Assembly (NCBI GenBank): GCA_015062685.1
Contig: SUUE01000001.1
Span: forward strand, 23,704 to 87,703
Reading direction: 5' to 3'
Length of the DNA stretch: 64,000 nucleotides
Source of the DNA: Coriobacteriaceae bacterium
GTDB lineage: Bacteria > Actinomycetota > Coriobacteriia > Coriobacteriales > Eggerthellaceae
Made by a program: the position numbers and the translations under genes
Notes under the pieces: generated by a model
What the model was told of the DNA's origin: nothing
Database searches by the model: none
What the model saw: the letters and a program-made list of their open reading frames with translations, nothing else
Shown: positions 26,000 through 34,116 of the stretch, piece after piece
Layout of the letters: the number at the start of each line of letters is the position of its first letter
How positions within the stretch are numbered: the stretch's first letter is position 1

Positions 26000-27316
26000 T
26001 CACTCGAAAGGCTCTATCGCCTTGAAAACTTTCGTAGACGTGACGTTACAGCGGTTCTCGAATCGCAGGCAGAACTCCTCAGGGTCTATCTCCTTGAAGT
26101 CGACGCAATAGAAGCCCTCGCGCTCGAACCTGACCGACACGATGTACTCGTCGACAACATCCCCCGCCTTGTCGCGGCGCTGAGTGTAACCGGAGATCGT
26201 GATCTTCTTGATGACGGGGCTTATGTTGAACAGGTTAGCTGCGACGTAGACCGTGATGCCGAACACGCACTCGGCGTACTCCATCCGCAGTGCCTTCTGC
26301 GTCTTCTCCTTCATCTTCATGTTCCCGTTGGCGAGCTGCACTGCAGTCTCGGTCGGGAGGTCCTCTATCTCGGGAAGGTCAAGGTCGACCATGAGCAGAC
26401 TGTCCTCGGCGCGGTACTCGAACTGGGTGTCGATGTCGACGGGGAGCTCGACGCCCTCGATCCAATCGCCGCATGCAGCCTCTATATACTCGACATCCCC
26501 TCCGAGCGCGGCTTCCAACGACGCCTTCGCCTGATTGTAGGCTTCCAACTGCTCGGCATTGAACTTGGACGACCTGGCTTCCTCGGAGGCCTCGAAACGG
26601 TCCTTCTCGGCACACCATCTCGCCTTCTCCTCCTGGAGCCTCGCGGGCAGGTTGTCTTCTACGTACTTCTGGCGCAGCTTCTTTACCTTCCAGGGCATTC
26701 CGCTCACGGCGAACTCGGATTCCCGGGCGAGCTCTTCCTCCACGTCTTGCCTCGAAGGCTCCGGCACGGTGTAAGGCTTAGGCGAGGAGGTCTCAGGGGC
26801 GAGCCGGGCCAGCTTCGCCTCGTAGAACTTTTGCTTCACGACGTTGGGCGAAGACTTGTAGATCTGGGTGAACGAGGCGCTTTCACGCTCAATCTCACCA
26901 ATCTTCTCGAGGACTGCGGCCCGGTGGTCATCCCTCAGCTTCGGCAGCATGGCTTTGTACTGATCCGTCCTCTTGATGGCCGCGATGACCGAAGAGTCGG
27001 TCACCTCGGCGTCGCCGTTGAAGAAGCGCATTGTCCCGTCGGCGTCGTACTCGATTCGGACCTGCGACGAGGACAGGCCTGCTAACGCATTTGGCCCCGT
27101 CCCGGACAAGCTCCCAGAATTCGACGAGGACCCGCCCGATAGCTTGGTGCGCATCGAAAGCCCCGTGCCCGGTATGCCGGCGTTGTGGTACACGCCCTTC
27201 TTGCCGATCGACACGCTGTTGCCGCGGGGCCCGATGGTGGTGCTCAACCCCGATTTCGAGACGTTCACCCTGATGCCGGGGCCTAGCTTTTTCGATTTTC
27301 GGAACCTGACGGCCAT
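26000..27316 (-). CDS. DUF4236-domain protein
   Basis: The first ~55 residues match DUF4236: R-F-R-K-S, then G-I-R-V-N-V-S-K-S-G-L-S and a run of short glycine-rich strands. The middle (~100-260) is charged and probably coiled-coil, and the last ~130 residues look like a compact alpha/beta domain. DUF4236 proteins have no known biochemical role and are common in accessory and phage-related regions. The gene stands alone on the minus strand between the two 46-bp repeats. 438 residues. Confidence 0.75.
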   Translation of the reverse strand: MAVRFRKSKKLGPGIRVNVSKSGLSTTIGPRGNSVSIGKKGVYHNAGIPGTGLSMRTKLSGGSSSNSGSLSGTGPNALAGLSSSQVRIEYDADGTMRFFNGDAEVTDSSVIAAIKRTDQYKAMLPKLRDDHRAAVLEKIGEIERESASFTQIYKSSPNVVKQKFYEAKLARLAPETSSPKPYTVPEPSRQDVEEELARESEFAVSGMPWKVKKLRQKYVEDNLPARLQEEKARWCAEKDRFEASEEARSSKFNAEQLEAYNQAKASLEAALGGDVEYIEAACGDWIEGVELPVDIDTQFEYRAEDSLLMVDLDLPEIEDLPTETAVQLANGNMKMKEKTQKALRMEYAECVFGITVYVAANLFNISPVIKKITISGYTQRRDKAGDVVDEYIVSVRFEREGFYCVDFKEIDPEEFCLRFENRCNVTSTKVFKAIEPFE

Positions 27317-27531
27317 GGCTGCTCCTCACGGGTAACGAGCGCGGATTATACTGCAGCGATTATACCGCCGGGAGATCCGTATGCCGAAAATGGCAACCGA
27401 ACGAGTATCGCCATCGACCAAGCAGGAACCATGCCATGTACGGTATCAGGAAGCGCATATACGAGGAGCAAGAAGACGGTGCGGATTGAGCAGTGCGAGG
27501 CTCAAGCGTGCCCCGGGCTTTCATTCCGGCA
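27317..27531. other. Gap upstream of the DUF4236 gene
   Basis: About 215 bp with no convincing gene. It must hold the DUF4236 promoter (minus strand). A 17-codon frame at 27436-27489 (M-Y-G-I-R-K-R-I-Y-E-E) looks like the start of a protein cut short just before the recombinase remnant, but is too short to assign. Confidence 0.4.
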
Positions 27532-27717
27532 TCATCTCAGCGTTTCCAGATGCGGAGACACGACGAAGCTACCGTCTACCGCAACAGCCGCTGCAAGAGG
27601 CTCGTCGTCCGGCAGCCCTTCCAGCATCGACCCCAGCTCGCCGACCGTGACGTCTACCAGTTTCACTTCCCCGAGGCACCTGGAAATCGCGTCGACCACC
27701 GGCCTGCTTCGCCACCC
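27532..27717 (-). pseudogene. Remnant: C-terminal piece of a recombinase
   Basis: The minus-strand frame reads R-P-V-V-D-A-I-S-R-C-L-G and later D-D-E-P-L-A-A-A-V-A-V-D-G-S-F-V-V, ending with TGA at 27532. It aligns with the last ~55 residues of the recombinase gene at 30220 (V-V-D-A-I-A-K-R-M-G; D-D-E-P-L-S-A-A-V; D-G-S-F-V-V). The frame is closed upstream by a TAA formed by the 46-bp repeat, so only ~60 codons remain. Confidence 0.8.
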
Positions 27718-27762
27718 TTAATTGACATCTCATTTGCACGTTTCATGCGCTTAGCCTGGCAA
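27717..27762 (+). repeat. 46-bp direct repeat, copy 2
   Basis: Same orientation as copy 1 (25911-25956), 1.8 kb away, with four substitutions. Its left end coincides with the point where the recombinase remnant is truncated. Confidence 0.85.
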
Positions 27763-27763
27763 A

Positions 27764-27844
27764 GAATTCCCGAGAACAACGCATGGGCAACAGTCTATTC
27801 TCGGGGAATTCTATCATACAAATATCACTATACCGTGATATAAT
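27764..27844 (+). promoter_or_regulatory. Hairpin plus operator-like dyad overlapping a -10 box
   Basis: An inverted repeat (GAATTCCCGAGAA at 27764-27776, complement at 27798-27811 with one bulged base) may end transcripts coming from the left. It is followed by ATATCAC-TATACC-GTGATAT (27822-27841), a perfect 7-bp dyad whose right arm runs into TATAAT (27839-27844). The -35 region is poor. A repressor bound at the dyad would block this promoter of the DUF4160/DUF2442 pair. Confidence 0.6.
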
Positions 27845-27873
27845 CCTTTTTGAAAGAGGGGGGAGGGTCGAGC

Positions 27874-28128
27874 ATGCCCACATTGGCAAGGTTCTACGGA
27901 ATAGTGATCAGGATGTACTTCCTCCAGGCGGAGCATAACCCGCCACACATACACGCGATATACGGAGAGGACGTCGCCGCCTTCAACATCAGGAACGGCG
28001 AGATCATAGACGGGGACCTGCCGGCCAGGGCGGCAGACCTTGTCCGTGAGTGGATATCGAAGAACGAGCGCGACCTGCTCGAGATGTGGGAGACGCAGGA
28101 GTTCAAGAAGCTCGACCCGCTCGACTAA
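27874..28128 (+). CDS. DUF4160-domain protein
   Basis: This small protein of 84 residues matches the DUF4160 pattern: an N-terminal G-I-V-I-R-M-Y-F, then H-N-P-P-H-I-H-A-I-Y-G and a closing W ... L ... L-D-P-L. Genes of this family are usually paired with a DUF2442 gene, as here, and the pair is suspected to be toxin-antitoxin-like; no activity is established to my knowledge. ATG 27874 follows a strong GAGGGGGGAGGG site; an in-frame TTG at 27850 is less likely. Confidence 0.82.
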   Translation: MPTLARFYGIVIRMYFLQAEHNPPHIHAIYGEDVAAFNIRNGEIIDGDLPARAADLVREWISKNERDLLEMWETQEFKKLDPLD

Positions 28129-28144
28129 GGAAAGGGTACTGACG

Positions 28145-28585
28145 ATGTTTCACAAGGTGAAGGGAGTGGCGGCTCTTCCCGAGCATAAGCTCAGCGTCGA
28201 GTTCGCTGAGGGCGTCACGAAGATCTACGACGCAGCACCGCTCATGGAGAGGATACCCGTGCTCAAAGAACTCGAGGACGAGGCGTTGTTCGGCAGCGTG
28301 CAAGTCGACGCGGGCGGCTACGGCATCGTCTGGAACGACGACATCGACCTGTCCTGCGACGAGCTCTGGGACAACGGGGAGGAAGTGAGCACCCCGTTCG
28401 ACGACCTCATGTCGTTCGCCGACGCCACTGAGCTTTGGGGCTTGAGCGAGTCCACGCTTCGCAAGGCAATATCCTACGGGAAGATCGTCGCCGGCGTTGA
28501 CGCGAGGAAGTACGGCAAGCAGTGGATCGTTACCCGAGACGCCATGGAGAGGGAGTACGGCGATCGGGTGGGAGCCGAACGGTAG
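28145..28585 (+). CDS. DUF2442-domain protein with C-terminal helix-turn-helix
   Basis: Residues ~1-80 match DUF2442 (L-S-V-E-F-A-E-G-V-T-K-I-Y-D ... L-F-G-S-V-Q-V-D-A-G-G-Y-G-I-V-W-N-D-D-I-D). Residues ~92-140 resemble an excisionase-type DNA-binding helix-turn-helix (A-T-E-L-W-G-L-S-E-S-T-L-R-K-A-I ... W-I-V-T-R-D-A-M). With the operator-like dyad upstream this suggests autoregulation, the usual job of an antitoxin; that is inference. ATG 28145 has AGGAAAGG upstream and lies 16 bp after the DUF4160 stop. 146 residues. Confidence 0.8.
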   Translation: MFHKVKGVAALPEHKLSVEFAEGVTKIYDAAPLMERIPVLKELEDEALFGSVQVDAGGYGIVWNDDIDLSCDELWDNGEEVSTPFDDLMSFADATELWGLSESTLRKAISYGKIVAGVDARKYGKQWIVTRDAMEREYGDRVGAER

Positions 28586-28605
28586 CGGGCGGGTGTCGCA
28601 GGAAC

Positions 28606-30204
28606 ATGGCCCGAAAATCGCATGAGCAGTTCTTATCTGACTTGGCGCGGGCGAACCCTTCGGTCAAGCCGATTGGCGTGTACGTTCACAGCAAAGAGCC
28701 TATAGAGGTCGAATGCCGCGTATGCGGCAACCGATGGACGCCAACCCCTAACATGCTGCTGCGAAAGAGCGGCTGCCCCGAATGCGCAAGGAAGCACCTG
28801 GGCGACGCAAGGAGGAAGACAAACGAGCAGTTCGTCGCTGAACTAGAGCAGGCAAATCCGAATGCCGTCCCGCTCGATGCGTACGTGGACTGCACAACCC
28901 CGATCAACGTGCGATGCAGGGCATGCGGGACGATCTGGAAGTCAACGCCGACGTCATTGCTTAAAGGCGTTTTGTGCCCTCGATGCCGTCACGAACGCAA
29001 GAAGGCCATCAGGAGGAAGAGCAACAATGACTTCCTGGAAGACATGTCGACGAAGCATCCTGATATCCAGGTCTTAGGGAGCTACCAGGGGAGCAAGGTC
29101 GGCATCCCCTGCAAATGCATGAAATGCGGATTCAAATGGTTTCCGAGGCCGAACGACCTCATGGACGGGCACGGCTGCCCGAAATGCGGTGGAAGCCATC
29201 GCAAGACCCATGGCGAATACGTAGCGGAGTTGCAGAAGAAGTTCCCTAACCTCGAGGTCACGAGCAGGTACATCAGCGATTCGAAGAGGGTGCGGGTGCG
29301 CTGCAGGGTTTGCGGCCACGAGCGAGACGCCATAGCGAACAGTCTTCTCAGGCAGAACGAGGGAGGGGCGAACTGCCCGAACTGCGCGGGGACGAGGAGG
29401 CTCACCGACGAGGAGTTCAGGGCAAGGCTGGCGGAGGCCAATCCTCAAATCGTTGCCATCGGCGAATATCGGAACATGAACACCGGAATCGAAGTCGAAT
29501 GCAAGCTTTGCGGATACCGATGGCATCCGACACCGGCCAGCATAGTCCACATGAAATCGGGTTGTCCGCGTTGCCGTCATGGAACGACATCCGTGATGGA
29601 GCAGTTCTTGTATCATGCGTTTTCGCATATACTCGGCTCGGACGCCGTCTTATCGAGGGACAGAAGCCTTGGAATCGAACTCGACGTCTACGTCCCAAAG
29701 CTCAAGTTGGCGATAGAACCCGGGAGCTGGTTCTGGCACGAGGCGAAGCTCGGAGCCGACGGGGACAAGCGAGTGCTCTGCTCGTCGAACAGGATCAGAC
29801 TCATTACGATTTACGACCAATGCCCTCTCTCGGAACCGCCGTTCGATGAAGACTGCATGGTCTTCGATTACGCTCTTGCGACCGAAAAGGGCATGGAAAC
29901 GCTCAAATCAATCGTGGTCGGGATACTTGAGGACTACGGAATCGATGCCGCATGCTCAGAAGGCGACTGGAACGCCATAAGCAGAAAGGCGCGGCTATCC
30001 TCGAGGAGGATGACTACTGACGAGTTCAGAAAGCGGCTTGCAGCCATCAGCCCTTCCGTCGAGCTTTTGAGCGACTACGCTGGATCGAAAACGAGGATGC
30101 ATTGCCGCTGCAAGGACTGCGGGAACGAGTGGCAAACAGCCGCAGGAAACCTGCTCTATCAGAAGACAAGATGCCCTCGTTGTTCACACAAGAAGAGAAC
30201 GTAA
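28606..30204 (+). CDS. Six zinc-ribbon repeats with an inserted Vsr-like nuclease domain
   Basis: Five tandem ~65-residue repeats (about 5-63, 72-128, 139-195, 202-261, 267-324) each run E-x-F-x2-x-L then N-P ... Y ... C-x2-C-G-x2-W ... L-L ... C-P-x-C, a DUF723/DUF4379-like zinc ribbon. Residues ~328-420 hold an endonuclease-like core, L-D360-V-Y-V-P-K-L-K-L-A-I-E371-P-G-S-W-F-W-H378, close in layout to Vsr-type nucleases. A sixth repeat (about 470-527) closes the protein. The likely activity is nicking or cutting DNA that the ribbons bind; this is inference. ATG 28606 has only a weak AGGA site, 20 bp after the DUF2442 gene, so it may belong to the same operon. 532 residues. Confidence 0.72.
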   Translation: MARKSHEQFLSDLARANPSVKPIGVYVHSKEPIEVECRVCGNRWTPTPNMLLRKSGCPECARKHLGDARRKTNEQFVAELEQANPNAVPLDAYVDCTTPINVRCRACGTIWKSTPTSLLKGVLCPRCRHERKKAIRRKSNNDFLEDMSTKHPDIQVLGSYQGSKVGIPCKCMKCGFKWFPRPNDLMDGHGCPKCGGSHRKTHGEYVAELQKKFPNLEVTSRYISDSKRVRVRCRVCGHERDAIANSLLRQNEGGANCPNCAGTRRLTDEEFRARLAEANPQIVAIGEYRNMNTGIEVECKLCGYRWHPTPASIVHMKSGCPRCRHGTTSVMEQFLYHAFSHILGSDAVLSRDRSLGIELDVYVPKLKLAIEPGSWFWHEAKLGADGDKRVLCSSNRIRLITIYDQCPLSEPPFDEDCMVFDYALATEKGMETLKSIVVGILEDYGIDAACSEGDWNAISRKARLSSRRMTTDEFRKRLAAISPSVELLSDYAGSKTRMHCRCKDCGNEWQTAAGNLLYQKTRCPRCSHKKRT

Positions 30205-30219
30205 CAAATAAACGCCTAT

Positions 30220-31224
30220 TCATTGGGCGACGTATAACGACACGACGAAGCTGCCATCGCTTTCAACAGCTGCGGACAGAGGCTCGTCATCGTCTAGACC
30301 CTGCAACATTCCCCTTAGCTCGCCTGCGGTCGTGCGAGCAAGGCCCACATTCCCCATGCGCTTCGCTATGGCGTCGACCACGGACGTGCTCCTCCTGACG
30401 AGGGCCTTTTCGCCCTGAAAAACGAGGTCGTAGCCCCTCAGCCTCGCGAATTCCCTTACGTCTTCCTCGGGAGCCCCGCCCGCCAACGCCGCCTCGATCG
30501 CCGTCCTCGCGAAGTTGACCTCACCCGGCTTCTTGCCGACGGGCTCGAGGGCGTTCGCAAGGATACGGCTCACCGACCTTGCGGTCAGCCTGCCGCCGTA
30601 GTTGCGGGGAGCGGCGGAGGCGAACAGCGGATCGCAAGCGGAAACGTCTCGCATCGAGAGGTAGGCCTCCAAGCGCGATGCAGTCTTGGCCTCGAGCATG
30701 ACCGGTATGCCCGAGGCCATCACGGCTTTGAAAACCGGGTCTTCCACGAAATCGGCGACGTTGGCGACGACGGCCTCCTTGATCCTGACGCAGCAGAGCA
30801 TCAGGCAGCGGACGAGAGCGAGGTCGCGCAAGCCGGAGAGCGTGCCCGACCGCTCTTCCAGACGGCTGATCACGATGGCGGCCTCGGAGGGGGAGAGGGC
30901 TGGCTTTCGCTCACGCTCGCGGCTTGCAGTCCCTATGCCCACGCGGGCCGCCGGGCTGGGCACTCCCGTCTCGTCCTCAAGCCATGCGAGGAAGGGACGC
31001 GCCGAGGAGAGGTACATCCTGGCCGTCGCCGGGGCGAGCCGTCCGAGCATGCCCTCTGACCATGCTTCGATGTCATGGGACGTGGCATCGAAGACGCCTG
31101 TTCCCCTCGCGTCGAGGAACGAGACGAGATCCCTTATCCCGCAAAGGTAGTTCGCCGCGGAATCGGGCTGCTACGCTGCTGCCGACGCGTAATCGTCCAG
31201 TAGGGATTTCAGATTGCGATCCAT
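30220..31224 (-). pseudogene. Tyrosine recombinase-like gene with an in-frame amber codon
   Basis: The frame opens with ATG 31222-31224 behind an AGGGGG ribosome site and reads M-D-R-N-L-K-S-L-L-D-D-Y-A-S-A-A-A, then TAG at 31171-31173, then continues in the same frame as a SAM-like core-binding domain (F-L-D-A-R-G ... A-P-A-T-A-R-M-Y-L-S-S-A-R). The catalytic half keeps V-R-I-K-E (box I Arg), but box II reads N-F-A-R where H-x-L-R is usual and no clear G-H/W motif follows. A ~50-residue C-terminal extension is shared with the remnant at 27532. A restart at ATG 31050 would give only 276 residues, without most of the core-binding domain. Confidence 0.75.
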
Positions 31225-31428
31225 ACCGCCCCCTTTCGGTGATGGCAGCATTATCCGCTTGAGATGGCGAAGTAGAGGAAAGTTGAGGCGAGGCGGGGGA
31301 TAGGCCGCACTCAAGCGCAGCTGCTCGATGAGCCCAAGCCTTATCGGGCTTTGACAGAAGTGAATATACTGGCTTGCCTGGGAGGGTCATTCATAGCGTT
31401 ACCAAATTAGCCTTATCCAGTCGATTGC

Positions 31429-31629
31429 TGCATTTAGTTTGGCAATGGGTATCTAGGGAGGTGTACCCAGCTCATGTTGCGTACACGGCTCCTACATACC
31501 GTGTGGAGACAGATATATCGTTGCCAGACTAAATGCAGTAGTGAAACGCCAGGAGAAACAGTGTTCTGCCAGACTAAATGCATTTCTCCACATCAGAGGG
31601 GAGAACCCTGCATTTGAGATGACAATTAA
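31429..31629. repeat. Cluster of four related ~17-21 bp repeats
   Basis: TGCATTTAGTTTGGCAA (31429-31445), its near-complement TTGCCAGACTAAATGCA (31521-31537), TGCCAGACTAAATGCA (31567-31582) and TGCATTTGAGATGACAATT (31609-31627). The first three match the right end of the 46-bp repeats and the last matches their left end. Mixed orientation and spacing recall recombinase arm-type sites or transposon-end repeats. Confidence 0.75.
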
Positions 31630-32086
31630 CCGATGGGGGGCTTCAATTATTCATGCTCTCTAGTTCACATAACATGTGTTATCAGTCGGTATAGAATTTT
31701 GAACTGTTATACAAGGCGCCACAGGGTTCGTAAACATTCTAGTAGCTCTTGGCTTCTGAGTCGCGCTTCAAGCAAGCGTGCACTCGGGTTGTTATCTGCC
31801 AGACCCCTCCGTCATCGATTCGTGCTTCATTAATTCGCTTGCTGGTTTAGATTACCTTTGCAGCCAATTACCGCGCCGATGCGCCGAGCGTTGGGTCGAG
31901 CTCGCTGCGCGATGCTCATCCAAGTGCCCTATTCCCTGCATCTTATTATTTGACGTAAATTGCATAGCGCTCTGACCTGGGCATATGTAATATGAGGCTC
32001 TGAGACGCTCTCTAAGCCCCGCAAAGCTGGTTTTCGACTACTTACTCGTCAAATCGGCTGAAAATCAGCGGGCTGTCATCCAAAGG
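31630..32086. other. AT-richer gene-free stretch
   Basis: No frame here looks like protein, and I see no tRNA or known RNA. Two weak dyads are present: ATAACA/TGTTAT around 31675, and GCTGGTTTTC/GAAAATCAGC around 32028-32068. With 31225-31629 it makes ~860 bp without a gene, between the broken recombinase gene and the housekeeping block; it may be the right boundary of the island. Confidence 0.45.
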
Positions 32087-32122
32087 AACGGCGCATGGGC
32101 TCAAGAGAACCCATGCGCCGTT
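32087..32122 (-). terminator. Hairpin terminator of the nrdR-dut unit
   Basis: A 16-bp stem with one mismatch (AACGGCGCATGGG at 32087 pairing to 32110-32122) around a 4-base loop, lying 25 bp after the stop of the minus-strand gene at 32147 and followed on that strand by CCTTTGG. Confidence 0.75.
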
Positions 32123-32146
32123 GAGTATTGGCTATGCAAGCGAGCG

Positions 32147-32740
32147 CTAACCGAAGATGGGGCCGCCTCCGGTCGTGGTGGGCTGCTGCACGAACGGAAG
32201 CAGGCTTGCGATGTCTCCGCTCTGGATGGCGGACACGATAATCGGAGCAAATGCGATGAGCGACATAACGTTGAGCGCAAGAACCACGCCGCACGCCGCC
32301 ACTACAATGGTCCCCGCATTGCGCAGTGCCTTCATGGCGGATTCCCTGAATTGCTCGCCAGCCACGATGAGGAACTTCTTGCGCGCGAAGATGGCCAACA
32401 CGAGCGCGATCAAGCCCAGACTCACGCCGCCGATGAACAGCGACACGAACGCGATCGCGTACGCAGCGAGGTGCTGCCTGCGCGCGCTCTCGTAGATATC
32501 GATGGCCCTGCCCGTCAGGTATATGGGCACGCCGCTGATGTAACCGACCTCTATATCGTCGACGAACGACGAGGCGCTACCCTGCTGGTTCGAAGAAACC
32601 GTAGAGTTAACCGAAGGTAACCCATTCATGAAGCCGTCATCGAGTTGGTAAGGCGCACTGCCCATATGGTGGTCAGTTGCCGCATACACGTCGATCGTAC
32701 GGCGCTCGTCGCTCCTGTAAGGATCGCGTTCTAGCGTCAT
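32147..32740 (-). CDS. Membrane protein of unknown function
   Basis: The first ~90 residues are polar and probably cytoplasmic. Two membrane helices follow, at ~92-117 and ~143-170, separated by a short basic loop (A-R-K-K), and the C-terminus is Gly/Pro/Thr-rich. I do not recognise a family; the layout vaguely resembles two-helix DUF4190-type proteins. The start overlaps the dut stop by four bases (ATGA), so it is translated with dut. 197 residues. Confidence 0.65.
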   Translation of the reverse strand: MTLERDPYRSDERRTIDVYAATDHHMGSAPYQLDDGFMNGLPSVNSTVSSNQQGSASSFVDDIEVGYISGVPIYLTGRAIDIYESARRQHLAAYAIAFVSLFIGGVSLGLIALVLAIFARKKFLIVAGEQFRESAMKALRNAGTIVVAACGVVLALNVMSLIAFAPIIVSAIQSGDIASLLPFVQQPTTTGGGPIFG

Positions 32741-33183
32741 GATGCCACCCCGCTACTCCCGAAACCACCAGCACCGCGCTCGGTTTCGGCCAGGTCATCC
32801 ACCTCTTCCAGGATTACAGGCGGCGTCGCCATGATCGTGAGCTGCGCGATGCGATCGCCATGGGCGATCTCGAACGGCGTCTCGGGGTCGAGGTTTATCA
32901 AAATGGCCTTGATCTCGCCGCGGTAGTTGCTGTCGATGAGACCCGGTGCATTGACGATGGATATGCCGTGCTTGGCGGCAAGGCCGCTACGCGGCAGGAC
33001 GAACCCGGCGTAACCCTCGGGGATGGCCATCGCGATGCCGCAGGATACGAGCTTTCGCTCGAACGGCTTGAGGACGGCGTCTTCAGCGGCCCGCAAGTCG
33101 AGCCCCGCATCGCCGACATATGCGTACTCGGGCATTTCAAGCGTCTCGTCGAGTCGCTTGATGGGAACGGTGATGTTTTGCAT
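32737..33183 (-). CDS. dut: Deoxyuridine 5'-triphosphate nucleotidohydrolase
   Basis: dUTPase converts dUTP to dUMP, keeping uracil out of DNA and supplying thymidylate synthesis. Motifs are visible in order: Y-V-G-D-A-G-L-D-L near residue 25, R-S-G-L-A near 66, N-A-P-G-L-I-D-S-N-Y-R-G near 80, G-D-R-I-A-Q-L near 110, and the C-terminal P-loop-like R-G-A-G-G-F-G-S-S-G. Length 148, normal for the trimeric type. The nrdR stop is 2 bp upstream. Confidence 0.95.
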   Translation of the reverse strand: MQNITVPIKRLDETLEMPEYAYVGDAGLDLRAAEDAVLKPFERKLVSCGIAMAIPEGYAGFVLPRSGLAAKHGISIVNAPGLIDSNYRGEIKAILINLDPETPFEIAHGDRIAQLTIMATPPVILEEVDDLAETERGAGGFGSSGVAS

Positions 33184-33185
33184 GA

Positions 33186-33632
33186 TTACCTCAGCTCCTC
33201 GAGCGCCGATGCGAATTCCTCGATGTTCTTGAAGTCCTTGTAAACGCTTGCGAAGCGCACATAGGCCACGTCATCGAGTTTCTCGAGGCGGTCGAGCACC
33301 TTGTTGCCGAGGTCTTTCGAGGTAATCTCGTTGCGAGGAACCGCCCTGAGGTCCTGTTCGATATCGTCGATGAGGCTGGTGATCTGGTCCGGCGTAATCG
33401 GGCGCTTGGCGCACGCGACGGTGACGCCGCGGAGCAGCTTGTTCCGATCGTAGGTTTCCGACGATCCATCGGACTTCGTGACGAGCAGCGGCGTGTCGCC
33501 GAGCCTCTCGTACGTCGTGAAGCGATGCTTGCAATTCAGGCACTCGCGGCGGCGGCGGATGGTCCCGCCGTCATCGGAAGGCCTCGAATCGACCACTTTT
33601 GATTCCGGGAAATCACAGGACGGGCAACGCAT
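33186..33632 (-). CDS. nrdR: Ribonucleotide reductase repressor NrdR
   Basis: NrdR senses ATP/dATP and represses ribonucleotide reductase genes. The N-terminal zinc ribbon (M-R-C-P-x-C ... C-x-N-C) and R-R-R-R-E-C-L-N-C-x-x-R-F-T-T-Y are intact, followed by the ATP-cone domain. Length 148. Its operon with dut makes a small nucleotide-pool unit. About 130 AT-richer bases upstream must hold the promoter; I could not recognise an NrdR box with confidence. Confidence 0.95.
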   Translation of the reverse strand: MRCPSCDFPESKVVDSRPSDDGGTIRRRRECLNCKHRFTTYERLGDTPLLVTKSDGSSETYDRNKLLRGVTVACAKRPITPDQITSLIDDIEQDLRAVPRNEITSKDLGNKVLDRLEKLDDVAYVRFASVYKDFKNIEEFASALEELR

Positions 33633-33763
33633 GGCGGTTCTCCTTCGTTTATGGTGCGTTTAATAGTGTGTTTGTGTTTGGTTATGCGTTAACCCGTAGC
33701 ATAGCACTTCACGTCGTGCTTATTCGACACGATATACAAGATATTGACTGTTTTGGGGCGAAA

Positions 33764-34102
33764 TTACGCTCCGGCGACTATGGAGAGCGTGGCCACGCAG
33801 CACGAGACGGCGGAGAGCGCCGCGATTCCCCCTCGCGTGAAGACGCCGTAGGCGCACCCGCGGAAATCCTCGTATTTCAGGCTGCAGTACATCTCGCTCG
33901 ATTCGAGCACGTTCCGGAAGGCGCGCGATGCGCGAGCCTTGAGATCCTCCGGTTCGGCCGCATGGGCACCGCGCCCGCGGACGGCCTTCTTGCCGGTGCG
34001 CACGGCGACGATGCCGAGGTCGGAAGCAGATAGCCCCGTACGGCCCCGATGGATGTCGATCGCTGCTGTTCCCTCGATTGCGTAAGTCTCGATGGCGCGC
34101 AT
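33764..34102 (-). CDS. Small membrane-tailed protein divergent from lexA
   Basis: This 112-residue protein has a polar first ~85 residues and one C-terminal hydrophobic helix (~88-110, A-A-L-S-A-V-S-C-C-V-A). ATG 34100-34102 is clear, with AGGAGA upstream. It shares a ~105-bp intergenic region and an SOS-type box with lexA, so DNA damage induction is likely. Divergent partners of lexA in other Gram-positives (YneA in Bacillus, DivS in Corynebacterium) are SOS division inhibitors; this one lacks a LysM domain and I see no sequence match, so the analogy is positional only. Confidence 0.68.
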   Translation of the reverse strand: MRAIETYAIEGTAAIDIHRGRTGLSASDLGIVAVRTGKKAVRGRGAHAAEPEDLKARASRAFRNVLESSEMYCSLKYEDFRGCAYGVFTRGGIAALSAVSCCVATLSIVAGA

Positions 34103-34116
34103 TTTTTCTCCTGAAC

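Noticed and set aside
31633-31975. Small plus-strand ORFs in the gene-free stretch (66 and 65 codons)
   Set aside because: They overlap each other, have no ribosome site and their translations look random.
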